Made by a program: the position numbers and the translations under genes. Shown here piece after piece: positions 1 through 11,449 of a stretch of 64,000 nucleotides of DNA; position 1 is the stretch's first letter; the number at the start of each line of letters is the position of its first letter. The DNA comes from Gambelia wislizenii (taxonomy: Eukaryota; Chordata; Lepidosauria; Squamata; Crotaphytidae): positions 222,941,001 through 223,005,000 of the forward strand of contig JAUMIR010000004.1 in NCBI GenBank assembly GCA_030847615.1. The letters run 5' to 3'. The notes below the pieces were generated by a model. The model did not search any database. It was not told where the DNA came from and worked only from the letters and a program-made list of their open reading frames with translations.

Positions 1-385
1 AGGCCATTTAAATCTCGGATTTACCCCAACAATGGCTGCTCCTGTGTGAACACTTCCGGGTGAGATTGGGACATCCAGGTAAGTTTCACTCTTTTTTTTT
101 TAACCCTCCTTGGGTTACTTGGGCCTTTTACAGTGTGCTTGAGTGCTTGATGTAACTTAAAATGCTTTATTTTTGTTTTTAAGTTTGACTTTCCCACATG
201 ATGAAATTGTGTGAGATTTCAAATGAGGAAGTGAACAGGGCTCCGTTCACTTCCTCTTTATTGCTGGGAGCTTTTGCCAGGATTAGAAGGTAAGTGCAGG
301 GGAAAACATTCTTTTTCCGGCATAAAAATGCTTTTTTTTTATGCTGGCAAAAGCACATTTAAAGAGGCTGCATCTGATAAAGTCC
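1..385 (-). mobile_element. Non-autonomous DNA transposon, PIF/Harbinger-like, cut by window start
   Basis: The right terminus ends in CTGATAAAGTCC, the reverse complement of the GGACTTTATCAG end seen on other copies in the window. The internal 'GAGATTGGGACATCCAGGTA' block recurs at about 34,740, 49,370 and 63,980, and the 'GTTCACTTCCTC' block recurs at 24.1, 34.9 and 53.5 kb. The left part lies outside the window. Orientation is given relative to the copies at 24,007 and 53,392. No transposase is visible. The superfamily rests on the 3-bp target duplications of sister copies and is tentative. Confidence 0.65.
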
Positions 386-429
386 TATGCCTCAAATCAA
401 AAGCTTGCAAGTGCTTTTGCAACTTGCAT

Positions 430-670
430 CAGGAGCTAGCATGGCATAGTGGTTTCAGTGTTGGGACTAGTACACTGGGCAACCAGGATTCAAATCCCTG
501 CTCAGCCATGGAAACCCACTGTGTGACCTTGGTTAAGTCACAATCTTTCATTTTCAAAGGATGGCAAAGGCAACCCCCCCCCCAACAAATCTTGCCAAGA
601 AAACCCTGTGATAGGTTCACCTTAGGGTCTCTAAAAGTCAGAAAAAACTTGAAGGTACACAACAACAATA
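430..670 (+). mobile_element. tRNA-derived CORE/MIR-like SINE, near full length
   Basis: The head is tRNA-like, with 'GGCATAGTGGTTTCAGTG' resembling an A box and 'GGATTCAAATCC' a B box. The middle, 'GTGACCTTGGTTAAGTCACA', matches the MIR/CORE domain. The 3' part ends in 'GAAGGTACACAACAACAA', the tail shared by other copies at 21.8, 27.6 and 42.5 kb. The ORF across it is not coding. Confidence 0.85.
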
Positions 671-1147
671 AGACAATACATCATAGCCATTTCAGTGACA
701 GGTATGGGTTCTGTGCTATGATAATATACCAGTTTAACTGGTTCTGTCCTCCCAGAGAAAAATTGACAGCTTTTCATTGTAAGCTGTTCCAATCATAAAC
801 AGAAGCAGCCAGCTTCACTGCATGCCTATTGCATGCCCAAACCAGCCTCCTTCAAAAAATGGCCAGGAATATCAGCTCATAATAAAACTTTCTGAGGGAT
901 AACCCCATCCCTTTCATAGCTAGTTCTGCTTGCTGTAGCTTAATCCTTTATGTACATTAAAACTAAAGACCAACTGTTCTGCAACTATTCTACTATTTTC
1001 AGAATCTCTTGTAGGGAGGTGAGTTATTATTGTTGTTGTTTGCCATTTGATAACAATAAAATGTATAAAATAAATGTCCAAACCAATTGAGATGAAGGCT
1101 GTGCCGCTGGTAAAGGAACTGACTGCCTGGGGGCACTTTAAAAAAAA

Positions 1148-1245
1148 TGTTGTTGTGTGCCTTCAAGTCATTTCTGACTTATGGCAACCCTAAGGCAAAC
1201 CTACCATGGGGTTTTCTTGGCAAGATTTGTTCAGGCAGAGTTGGT
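1148..1245 (-). mobile_element. CORE/MIR-like SINE, 3' fragment
   Basis: The segment 'TGTTGTGTGCCTTCAAGTCA' followed by 'TTTCTTGGCAAGATTTGTTC' is the reverse complement of the 3' half of the SINE at 430-670. The tRNA head and CORE part are missing. Confidence 0.8.
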
Positions 1246-2460
1246 GGTGGAGGAAGAAGCATCAATATATACAAATGAGAAATATATATGTGAAGTACAA
1301 ACATGCTTACACAGGCGTACTTTAATTAACAAAGTAGGTCTGTTCCTGGACATTACCTATTTAACAGAAAATTTTGTACCAGAGGCAGAACCAACATGGG
1401 AACAACAGGGAGAGATTCCCATGCCACCGAAAAAGAGAGAGAAAGAGAGAGAGAGAGAGAGAGCAGTTCATCATGTTTCAGAAAACTTTTTAATCAAAAC
1501 TAATATGTAAAATTAAACAACTACACTCACATAAATACCGTAAACAAAACATTTTGAAGCCTAGAAACCACTTGGAGGATTCTTCCAAAATGCATCCAGT
1601 GATCACTTTTTCCTTAACCAGCCTCACTGTTCTTATGATTTCCATTTGGGTGACCCAACTTATAGATCTATGCTTTTTTAAAATACCTCATATGCTGGAG
1701 GTAGCCAGTTCTTCTTTTTTCTCTTTGTTTTGCTGTTCATGCATGCTCAATAAGCAATTCTGGAGCAACTGCTGTTTATCTTACCCACTGTAGGCAGCAG
1801 CCACAGTTACACCAAATCCCATTCCTGCCTAGCTTAAGCTTTATTGCTTTGTTTACTGCAGATAGTGCTGCTGTAACTCAGCCCAAAAATCTGTGTTCCT
1901 CCAGTCCTCCTTCACCATCCTCACAATGCAGATGCTTCTAAAAGCTTCTAGCTAGCAGAAGAAGAGGAGGAAAGGGGATCACTGTCCGAGACTTCACTAA
2001 CTCAGGTATGCTGAACATTGATGTATTGGTGGAGAATGTCACCATGAAACAATGGGTGTGCTTAGGAATACCACTCACAGGTTGATCAAAGGGAGTGGGG
2101 CTGTACACAGCAGCCATAACATTCCACCAAATGAATTCAGTTCTCTGGCCACTCCAGGAAATGGGGCTGGAGTGTCATATTGCTCTATAATGGCCATGTT
2201 ATGAAACCAGCTGAGGTCAGGATCCTGCACTATAGTCTTTGCTTTAAAGTAAAAGGATAAAAGACCAACGTCTATAGCTAAGTTTCAACATACACACACA
2301 ATAACATGAATGACAAGTAAACATTACTCATTGCACCAAAACAGTAACTACTTTGGTAGTTGTGACATCACAAATGAAATTCCATTATGCCCTTATTGCC
2401 CCACCCCAAGTAATTTGTTAAAGGTAACTGTCATGTGTTACTTCCAAACTCTGAGCAAAG
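1246..2460. other. Unique AT-rich DNA with a short AG microsatellite
   Basis: No recognisable repeat family or gene was seen. A purine (GA)n run sits at about 1,432-1,463. The ORFs at 1,181-1,510 and 1,554-1,793 show no domain and no coding signature. Confidence 0.5.
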
Positions 2461-2685
2461 TACAGTTGTCTCTTCATATTCGCTGGGGTTTGGACCCCCG
2501 TGGATATCAAAATCCTTGAATACTCAAGTCCCATTATATGCAATGGCGTAGCAAAATTGTGTCCCTTATATAAGATGGCAAAATCAAGGTTTGCTTTTTG
2601 GATTATAATTTTTTAAGAGTATTTTCAAGCCATGAACACTTAAATTCGTGAATACCAAATCCGTGGATATGGAGGGACAACCATA
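2461..2685 (+). mobile_element. Tigger/MER2-like MITE (Tc1/mariner-pogo)
   Basis: It starts TACAGTTGTCTCTTCATATT and ends GGAGGGACAACCATA, imperfect terminal inverted repeats bounded by TA. The internal 'GGATATCAAAATCC' and 'CTCAAGTCCCATTATATGCA' text resembles mammalian MER2/Tigger ends. About 225 bp, no transposase. Near-identical relatives lie at 41,564 and 45,253. Confidence 0.8.
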
Positions 2686-2699
2686 ATACATAGGTTTTT

Positions 2700-2950
2700 T
2701 TCCTTGGTTTTTTTCCGAGCTATGAGGCCATGTTCATGGGGTACAATGGTGCGAGGTTTCAGATGCCAGCAATGCTGGCACCAAAATGGAATGGGGGAAT
2801 CTATTGATACTCAGCCCGTCAATGAAAAGAAATGCCATAGTGATGCCAGTGGAACACAGAAGGAGGGCATCATCTGATATTGGCGGCCTTTTGTATTCCT
2901 TTGAGGTTGTTATCACACCACATTTGCTGCATCTGATAATCTTCTTTGAC
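2700..2950. mobile_element. Remnants of a Penelope terminal repeat and a 3-bp-TSD DNA transposon
   Basis: At 2,705-2,738 'GAGCTATGAGGCCATGTTC' resembles the reverse complement of the tail of the Penelope-like repeat near 18,530. From about 2,750 to 2,945 the text 'GCATCTGATAATCTTC' and 'TATCACACCACATTTGC' resembles the GGAC/TTATCAGA transposon group. Boundaries are unclear. Confidence 0.4.
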
Positions 2951-5259
2951 CTGATGCCGCTTAAAAGTGTTTCTTTGGCCTAATTTACATCTCACTAGAA
3001 TTGTGGCTTTTTGACATTTTGTCAAAAATAACAGGTACTGCAGCACTTTGTGCTCAAAAAGAAATTAGTACTTATATACCATTTTTAAAGCAGGGTTTTA
3101 CATCCCCTCCCAATACAAAATGGCTTCAACACCAGGAAGCGACTATTTGGTATCACTTCATGGCAGATAGCCATATTTGTCAGATGCAGGCATAAGTACA
3201 AGGAACAATTCCCCATGTACGGTATCACAACTGCAGTTATCTTCTGTTGAACAATAAATATTTGAATGAAATACATCAACATGACTAGAGGTCAATACTG
3301 CCAGAACTTCATTTGGGAACAGGCCAATGCCTCATAGATTTCATGAGAACAAGAAGCTACAGAGAAGACATCATACTGATGAACTCACATCTGAAGATAT
3401 ATCTGGTTTACAACCAGCAATCAAATTTTTGCACTATTTTGAAGAGTGAAAACATTAGTAGGCTGTTGTAGGAGATGGAAGATGACAAACAGCTAGCAAA
3501 GAACCTTAAAGACAAGGGACAATGGTCTAAAAACAGCAGCAAACTCAACAGGGCATCAATAGAGAGATGTCTTCAGTATACTAACTCCAGACTTACAGCA
3601 GCAGTGCATTGTCCATGTACTTGCAAGAAGAGGAGGATTCAGTTTTGGGGCACTAAAATGCTTCATGCATAATCAGTATAAAGTATACATAGAGCCTCTG
3701 TGTGTACAGACTGTGTGCATATAGGCTTTTATGTGTGACAGCACCCTGCATCTGGCATACATTGCATTTGGCAGGTTCAAATGGCACAATCCCACTCCTC
3801 CTTGGATATGAACTAACTATATACCAAATGTAATGTGTATACACTAAAGTTCTGCAACAGATTTGGCTGAATCTCAAACCAAATCAAACTAATTCAGATC
3901 AATTCCTACTAGGTCCAGAACAGATTAAATTGGCTCAGTTCGAGACCAGAATGACACAACCCAAATTAATTTGGGCTGATCCAGAGATTTGGATATTAAA
4001 AACGAGTGGAAGGAAATGAGATACTGTGTCTCCAAAACAATCATATGCAAAACAACAAAGTTGCATGATATAGAGTGGGAGGAAGAGGGGAGATTGATTC
4101 ACAGTGGTTGCTTGTAATCTGGGGCAGGAATCTCATCAGGACTCTCCAAACACTGTGCTTATGTGGAGGAATTTCATGAGGGCATTGAAATTATATAGTC
4201 AGTTATCTCCTGAATCTCTTTCTTCATTTGCTAGATCTAGCTGTTAGTAGCCCACTATTGAAAGAGCTGTAATGAAGGTTTGCATAGCTGTTGATGGTCA
4301 CTTGATCTTGGTTTCTCTGAGGGCTCACTTCAAAACTGGTGTGATCAGTCCAGATGATCTGTGGCTAGTTCTGTGGCAAAACTGCTTCTTTTAGCCTTTA
4401 ATGCAACTTAAAAAAACTGGCTGGTTACTCTAGAGCTCCCAGGAAACTCTGTTGTGTTTTTGAAGTGTGGATAGCTGGATCAGGTTGGATTCAGGGTGAC
4501 CCAGGTGTCCACATGTGAAACACAGATGGGTTCTGGTAGGCGTCACCATTTCCTGTCCCCTCACCAATTGATGCTGGAGAGGTGTTGAATCCTCCTTGGG
4601 GACACTGCTACCACACTGGCCAAGCAGCTCCATAGCAGAGCATTGCTGGCGATATCATTTCTAGTGAGGTCAGAACACGGTGCCAACCTATGTGACCAAC
4701 GAGAAGGGGGTAGAGCTGTTTGGAGTTAACCTGCACCTGTTAGGAGTTCTCTAGAGTCCACCAGCTTGGTCACCTAAGTGTCCAAATTCATGGAAGTATT
4801 ATCCTAACAGACAGGCATAACAGGAACATTAGCACTGTAAGTTCAAAATATCTGACATGATATAGAGATTAAGCTTTGTACTATTTTAGGCTATTTATTT
4901 ACATAATCAAATCAGTGCACATATGTTTTACACACACTCCCCTTTAGGAGGAATTCAGAGTTCTCATTGTCTAGGCACATTCTCACCATAAACACCTACG
5001 CTGCATGTAAGGGATCACACATCTTATATTATACTGAAACATCGTATTCATCTTAGGAAACATCACTAAGAGGCAGCTATAAAGATTTAGGGAGTTGAAC
5101 ATCTTACATAACACCATAAGCATCTGTTGAGTAATTCTAAATATCATCTGTTCTACTTCTAACTGGCAGCCATGAAAAAAGCTATACTTTTGCATAGACA
5201 TCTCATAAGCTTTCTTAGACTTGGTCTACTTCCTCCGTGCAACTGAGGAAGTTGACCAA
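2951..5259. other. Unique AT-rich DNA, no gene recognised
   Basis: I see no repeat family, RNA gene or domain here. Short ORFs (for example 3,001-3,195, 3,475-3,672 and 4,430-4,633 on the minus strand) are unrelated to each other and overlap ORFs on the opposite strand or other frames. Confidence 0.5.
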
Positions 5260-5512
5260 GGAGATTATCAGACACGGGGGAGTGTCCAAAAAAGCACATT
5301 CCCAACCACATCACAAGATCATTACAAGAACAGAAAGGGTGACCTTACCAGACGCCTGCATCCTTCTGCCATTCTAAGGGCATAGCACTGCCGCAGACAA
5401 GGTTTCCCTTTTTTATTGATGGTGACAAGCCACTAATAAAAAGGAATGCCATACTCATGGCCATGCTACACCCCTGGAACGCTGGAGGATGACATTGTCT
5501 GATAATCTCACC
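5260..5512. mobile_element. Short DNA transposon with GGAGATTATCAGACA ends
   Basis: The left end GGAGATTATCAGACAC and the right end TTGTCTGATAATCTCACC are inverted repeats. The same left end starts the element at 49,178, and a related end (GGAGATTTTCAGACAGG) starts the palindrome at 54,061. No clear target duplication was found. Confidence 0.6.
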
Positions 5513-5552
5513 CCTTCCTGTTTTCATCATGATCTTTTCACATGGATTTTAC

Positions 5553-5645
5553 CAGGTCTGATAATCTCCCAAGTCTATGAAAACTTATCCTCCAACTTCT
5601 TTCTCTCAGTCTCAAAGGTGCTACAAGATACCTTTTCAACTGATA
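5553..5645 (+). repeat. Fragment of the element hosting the 33.6-kb fold-back
   Basis: 'GTCTATGAAAACTTATCCTC' and 'CTCAAAGGTGCTACAAGATA' match the element at 33,526-33,990. That copy has inverted 25-bp ends, so this is probably one half of a non-autonomous DNA transposon. Confidence 0.55.
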
Positions 5646-5877
5646 GTAGGCAACTGTTAGGACTTGTCTAGATGAGAAGATATAATGCTGATTATTCTCC
5701 ATTAATGCAAATTTGTAGCAGTGTTCATTTGTCTCCACGTGTTTTTAGCAACAACCTGGTATGTGAAACTATCTATATTTGACATTCACACGAAGCCATG
5801 CCTGTGAATCAACATGCTGATCGGGAGTGAATCGCTTGTGTTATTATTGTCAACAAGTTGCTGCTGCTGCTGCACAG

Positions 5878-5916
<39 letters not shown>

Positions 5917-5918
5917 TT
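5878..5918 (+). repeat. (TTTA)n microsatellite
   Basis: About ten TTTA units in a row, directly abutting the Penelope-like fragment. Confidence 0.95.
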
Positions 5919-6312
5919 GGGTTTATATATTGTGAGTCCCTGTTGGAGAGGATATGTAAGTTTGTGTATTTGAATTGCTAGTTCCTAGGGTGGGAGGATA
6001 TGCAAGGAGGATTAGTGTCTGTTTGGCTAGTGGTCCATTGTCTGCTGGAAATCCCCTGTCCCTGTGTGAAGTTCATTTGCATGTGTTGGGTTTTGATTTT
6101 GGTGTTTTTCAGGACTGGTAGCCAAACTTTGTTTACTTTTAAGGTTTTTTCTTTCCTGTTGAAGTTGTCCAGGTGTTTGTGGATTTTAATAGCTTCTCTG
6201 TGCATTCTGACATGATAGTTGTTGGCCTGGTCCAGAATTTCAGTGCTTTTAAGTAACATTTTATGTCCAGATTGGTTTATAACATGTTCTACTACTGCTG
6301 GTTTTTCTGATA
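5919..6312 (-). pseudogene. Penelope-like element, C-terminal ORF fragment plus terminal repeat
   Basis: On the minus strand the reading frame at 6,259-5,978 contains 'HREAIKIHKHLDNFNRKEKT' followed by 'WLPVLKNTK', the extreme C-terminus that follows the GIY-YIG endonuclease in Penelope-like retroelements. The same region is encoded next to the GIY-YIG fragment at 17.75 kb: both share 'GGTTTATAACATGTTCT'. Downstream on the minus strand, 5,919-6,040 matches the inverted terminal repeat at about 18,300-18,412 ('CAAATACACAAA', 'ACATATCCTCTCCAACAGG'). Everything upstream, including the RT, is missing, so the copy is 5'-truncated and dead. Confidence 0.75.
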
Positions 6313-7299
6313 CAAGTTTCAGGGCCTTAAATTTTGCGAAATTTACACAAAATATAGTTTCAAACCTATAAGAAAGGGAAGTATCCCCACCTGGAAAGAG
6401 TGCCTTGATTTAGCTGACTTTGCTGTGCTCTTATGCTTAACCAACCCGCCTGGCTGGCCACTGTCCATTGTGCTTTCTTCCGTCGCCGTACTTTAACCCA
6501 CTCTAATTCTTTTTCTTTAATTAACTATTTGAGTGAGATTTTCAAAACAGCATTGAAACTAGCCCTGCCTGTGTAGCCAAATGTATAAATGTTTAGAAAC
6601 TGTAAATGTTTAGAAACTGGTTTTTGGTCCCTCACAAGAGTTAAAGCTTCAGAGAGGTGATGTGGCACAGAGGGCCCTCCTTGTGGGGAAAAAAAAATCT
6701 TTATAGGCTACTTGACAGTCCATGGAGTTGGCTGTCAAACTGGTCTCCCTGAAGTAAAGAATGTTTACCTCAGAGTGCTATGTATATCACTTTTGTTTCT
6801 TCAGGTCAAGCAACTGACAGTTTGGTCACTGCTTCAGTCAGAGAGTTTGACCATAAATTCCTGGGGAGAGGGAAGACTGGCAATGGAGTAGGTGGCTTGG
6901 GCCCTCCTGTTGACTCCTAACAATGATCCTTGTGATATGTAATATGTCAGTAATATTTTGGTTCCCACCACCCACCCTCCCACCAGAATCATGAGTAATA
7001 TTTCCTTCCTTCATAATTTTATATCAGCGAAAAAAACAAGCTCAAAGCTAAACAAAAGTTGAGAGAGTGTAACAAGATATTCTACATTTATTTCAATTCT
7101 TCTTTTATTTCCAGACACTTAATAATCTTTGCCTTGGTTTGCCATTTCCATCTATGGATCATCATCATCTGTGGAAACATGATGGTGGGAGGACACCAGA
7201 AATGATTCTGCATTCACACAGAACGTATGGCATTTTCCTACTCAATCTCACTTTCTTCTTCTTAACATCTCTCAAACATAAGGAATGCAGGTGGATAGG
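6313..7299. other. Unique AT-rich DNA, no gene recognised
   Basis: No repeat family or coding signature was identified. Confidence 0.5.
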
Positions 7300-7766
7300 G
7301 GAGGGAGGAGTGGAGGCTTCCGGGTGGCTCTGGTGGCTGCAATGGTGATAAGGGGGAGGGAGGGGAGGGGAGAGGAGGTCTTGCTTACCTTCTCCCTTTG
7401 CCCCCTGGAAGGGCTCTGGTGGCTCCACTGGCAACAAGGGAGGGAGGGGAGGTCTTGTCCCCCTTCTCCCTTTGCCCTCTGGGATGGCTTCTGTGGTGGC
7501 AATGGTGATGGGGCGGGGGCAGAGGGAGGGGAGGAGAGGTCTCGCTTCCCTTCTCCCTTCACCCCTGGCACAGCTCCTGTGGCTGCAATGGTGATGGGGG
7601 GGCAAAGGGAGGGGAGGGAAGGTCTCACTTCCCTTCTCCCTTTGTTCCCCGGGAGGGCTCTGGTGGCTGCAATGGCAATGGGGGGGCGTTCGCTATTATC
7701 TGCGGGATTCATTATCTGTGAGGCCCCATGGAACCAATCCCCCATGAATACGGGGGTGCTACCATA
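7300..7766 (-). mobile_element. Tigger-like MITE expanded by a GC-rich minisatellite
   Basis: Read on the minus strand it starts with 'TATGGTAGCACCCCCGTATT' and then 'GGGGGATTGGTTCCATGGGG', a Tigger/pogo-type end. Inside, about four units of roughly 80-90 bp repeat the pattern 'GGGAGGGGAGG ... TCTCCCTTTG ... CTCTGGTGGCTGCAATGG'. Long ORFs run through both strands (7,285-7,860 plus; 7,844-7,272 and 7,605-7,165 minus) because the repeat lacks stops. They are not credible genes. Confidence 0.6.
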
Positions 7767-7814
7767 TATGTCTGATGTTCCGCCCTTTGGTGAAAACAGT
7801 GTTATAAATAAACA

Positions 7815-7840
7815 CGATGATGATGATGATGATGATGATA
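7815..7840 (+). repeat. (GAT)n microsatellite
   Basis: About eight GAT units, which produce the poly-aspartate tail of the overlapping chance ORF. Confidence 0.9.
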
Positions 7841-7860
7841 TCATGACTAGCAGCTTCTAA

Positions 7861-10012
7861 GCATCTCTGTAAATGTTAAATCAACAGGAATTTTGGAGGG
7901 AATCATCTGTTATGTGGGATGAAGCAGTTACTGAATCTTGATTGGCCTGACCCAGTACAAAACTGGAACATCTCTAGAACAGGGTGTGAACCAAAAAAAT
8001 TAATGTTTGATTCTCTGCATGCAATACTACATGTTTAGAGTTCTTTCTGTGTAACCAATAACTCTCCTTTCCCAAAGTTTCTAGGGTTTCAAAAAAAGCT
8101 CTAGATAGGTTAGGCTGGTTAAGAGAAGGTAATAGTACATATTTTCCAACAGTCAATGTGATGCATGAAACTAGCTCCCACTCATCCCCCCATGGAATAT
8201 CAGTGTAAATCTGCCATTTTATGGGTTATTTTAAGGAGACTTGTCTGACTCAGAACGGGACCAAAGTTATTGCAGTTATGTCTACAATTGTCAACATACT
8301 TAGTATGGAGTAAGTCCCATTGAACATAGTAAACATGCATAAGATTGAACTGTAAAGTTGTCAGGTAATTAAAGATTTCCTAGTGAGTCATTTATATGTT
8401 TACCAACTATTCAGTTAGTGAACCAGCAGAATTTAAATACAGTATATTGGCATATTACCAAGATCTTAGTATGTAGGCCTTTTGATATACTGCAGAATGT
8501 AAAATGACTTACAATTTAATTACCAAAACTACCAGCATTGTTAGAAGGAAACAGCCATGTTTAATATTTTGCTTTTGGTTTTTGTGTTTATTATAAGTAA
8601 CACGTGCAAGTCAAGTCAGAACAGCCTTCAAAAATAATTGGTATCCTTAATCTGTAGTTCCAAATTGAAATCTTCTCCACTAATTAATCAGTGATCAATC
8701 CAATTAAAAACTGCAGCCCTAGCTAGAATCAACAGGAGACTGGCCTCTGTATGAAATTTAACTACCCAAAGTTAACCAAAGCAATGGTTTATTTGCTGAA
8801 TGGTTGATCAAATTAAAAGAGGAATCCATGCCCACAGAGCTCACTTAGGAAGACTTCATAGAATTACATTAGCTGAATTTCATTTATGAGGACTCATTCA
8901 TTTGCAAGTACCCACCACCACCATCTCCTACATTCATATAGACCTCTGGCCCATAAGAAAATTGTCTCCATTTCTGTTTACTGCATAACAACATGTGCAT
9001 TTACTACCTTGGGGGGAAAAATCTTATACTGATAATATGGCTCAAGCTTTGCTGCCATTCCTAATCTATTCACACCATGTTTTGGAAGGTTTATGAAGTG
9101 AATACAACCATTTTGATTGAATTACTGCCTCCTATTAGTTTTGAGAGCTATGTATTATTTCTTGATCACTAGAATATATGAGAGCATTTACTTTATTCTA
9201 AAGTTCCCTTAAATCACATTGATTGGTACAAGCCCCCGCTGGAAACCATTTAATGGTTTATTTTCTGTTCCTTTACAGAACGTCTTCAAGGGGGTACTAG
9301 GCTATTTATAATTTAAAGTGAGTCCAGAGAATGCAAAAGTATACAGTTAGTCTTTCCCAATTCTAGTTTCTATAAAAGCCAAGTACATAGTTCCTGGACT
9401 GAAGTAAATTGTGTGTGTGTTTTCAAAACTTCATTGTAAATGTAAGTGCCTCCCACACAAAGCCATAAAAGTCCATTAGAGATAGTGTCCCTTTTGAATA
9501 CTTAAAAAACTGTCTTTATATGAAACAATGTAGAAGAACTGTATGCTAGCTTATCCAAAAGAACTATGTGTTGACACCTATATATTATTCATGTTTTACC
9601 GAGACATAAATAACAGGTTTCAAGTTCTCCCATGGAGCCAGATGACAGGTAAGCTTTTCCACTGAAACAGTATGACTGCAACCACTATTACACTGTGGTC
9701 CTTGTCAGAACAGAAGTATTTTAATGCAAAGGAAAGACTCCAAAATAATAAAAATTTAAAAATAAGGTTCAGGCATGTTTTATAGAATTACTAGGTTTTT
9801 CTTTGTTTCTGGTGCCAGATGCAGGCCCCCATAAAAAAACCAAACATACACACTTGTACAAAGAGAGAGGCAACATTTACTTAGAAGAAGTGAAAAAAGC
9901 AACTCACTATGTCTGAGTAGCAAGTAGTGCTTCAGAATCTACAGTTGAACACAGAACATTAAAAGGTCTTTCAAATATCTCAGGAAGCAACTCCAAACTG
10001 TGACTGTATGTT
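7861..10012. other. Unique AT-rich DNA without recognised repeats
   Basis: This is the longest stretch in the window without a recognisable mobile element and almost without ORFs. It would be the best place to look for conserved non-coding sequence by alignment. No RNA gene was seen. Confidence 0.5.
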
Positions 10013-10140
10013 CAGTCTACAGTAACAGCACTTTGATGCCACTTTTACTGCCATGGCTCCATCCAACTGAATTCTAGTATTTGTATTTTAGTGAGGTAAT
10101 TAGAAGCTTCTGATAGAGAGTTCGAGTGCTGTTGTTCAGA
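10013..10140 (+). mobile_element. Half of a 'GGGTGCATCTACACTG' family MITE
   Basis: 'CAGCACTTTGATGCCACTTT' then 'ACTGCCATGGCTCCATCCAA' and 'AATTCTAGTATTTGTATTTT' match the left half of the MITE at 36,513-36,731. The right half is absent. Confidence 0.6.
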
Positions 10141-10459
10141 GGAAGTGGAAGAGGACTGTCTAGCAGAGCATGCTAGGAGCCTTTCCAAACAAATGCTAAA
10201 TCACAGAATTCCACAGGATGGAATTATGGCTGAAAAGTGGTATGAGATTGCTTATAACTGTGTAGAAGAGACACACTCTGTGTCCACAAAGGAAGCATCA
10301 GTTGGGGCTCTCAAAAGAAACTTATCAGATCAGATTATTTGTCCATCTAGTCCCTGTTCTGACTAGTAGTGGCTCTCTCTGTTACTTGGTTCATTTGATA
10401 TGAGACACTTTGGGGGCCTCCAGGGCCTGCGTAGTGTCTTAATCTTCTTCACAATTAGC

Positions 10460-10760
10460 AGTTGTGGGCCTGGCCCAAGATATTTTGCTGCCTGAGGGGA
10501 AGAGCAATATGGCATTCCCTCCCATGCATAAAAGCTGCCTGGCCTACAGTGGAATCTTTCTTCATAACCGATGATATAACTGCATTCTCCACAGCTCCTG
10601 AGGGCAGCAGGCTAGCTTAACAGGGCCACTGCAGGCCACATGATGAACAGCTCCCTCCTCCAAAGTCTTACTGGTGCCCACAGTGGCTTGATTGGTACTG
10701 TCAGAATCTGCTGCCTGAGGTGACTGCCTCAGTTTGTCTATGGCAGGGTGGGCCTTGCCA
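10460..10760 (+). repeat. Unclassified interspersed repeat ('TTTTGCTGCCTGAGG' family)
   Basis: 'GGCCCAAGATATTTTGCTGC' at the left and 'CTGAGGTGACTGCCTCAGTT' at the right. Similar text occurs at about 31,838-31,885, 43,136-43,185 (opposite strand) and 44,006-44,105, so this is a dispersed family. Class unknown. Confidence 0.5.
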
Positions 10761-11006
10761 GAAAAATAAAACTCTATGTAATATCACCACAAAAGCAGAA
10801 TAAATCAAACAAAATTAGAAAACTGTGCAAACTGGCAAACAGAAGAATTCAAATTTTCTTCATGCAGGTGGTGGGAATGGGAGTGGGAGTAGGGGTGATT
10901 TCATTGGTGTAGAGTTCATGGCAGCCCTGGGAATTATAAAGCTGCAACTCTTGCATCAATCCAGAATGGTGCTTCACCTCAAAAATGGTGGGGGGGAACT
11001 GATATA

Positions 11007-11449
11007 GGACATTATCACACCAGCCTCATGTCTCTTGGCAATCATGTTATTAAAGGAAACAGGAACATACTGGTTGAAAACTTTTATTATCACACCTCTT
11101 TTCATCCATGTGACTGCACTTCTTTGGCAACTCCCTAGTGTGATAGGTCCCTTCACTTCAGTTCCAGGATGACTGTAGTCATATGCCATAAGGGGGCTTG
11201 ATTCTCCTCCTCTCCCCTCTCTCTCCCCTCCCCCTTGATATTCCAAAGCAGCACACAGCACGGGAAGCAGAAAAACAATAGCAATAATGGCAGGTATTGA
11301 CAGGATTTTCCCATCAAATGAAAGGGTCAGATCAGTAGCAACCTAGAATGAGAAGTGACAACAGGCTAGCCATGACATTGTCTTGTACCGGCTACATTCA
11401 TTACTATCCTGCTAAAATTCCACTTTAGCAGCCTTGTGTGATAAAGTCC
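11007..11449. mobile_element. DNA transposon with GGACATTATCACACC ends and 3-bp target duplication
   Basis: The left end GGACATTATCACACCAG and the right end CTTGTGTGATAAAGTCC are inverted repeats. Both are flanked by ATA, consistent with a 3-bp duplication. No coding capacity. It belongs to the same group as the copies at 24,007, 35,476 and 53,392. Confidence 0.7.

Noticed and set aside
7272..7860. Overlapping ORFs of 146-191 codons on both strands
   Set aside because: They follow a GC-rich minisatellite without stop codons; composition is low-complexity and no domain is seen.
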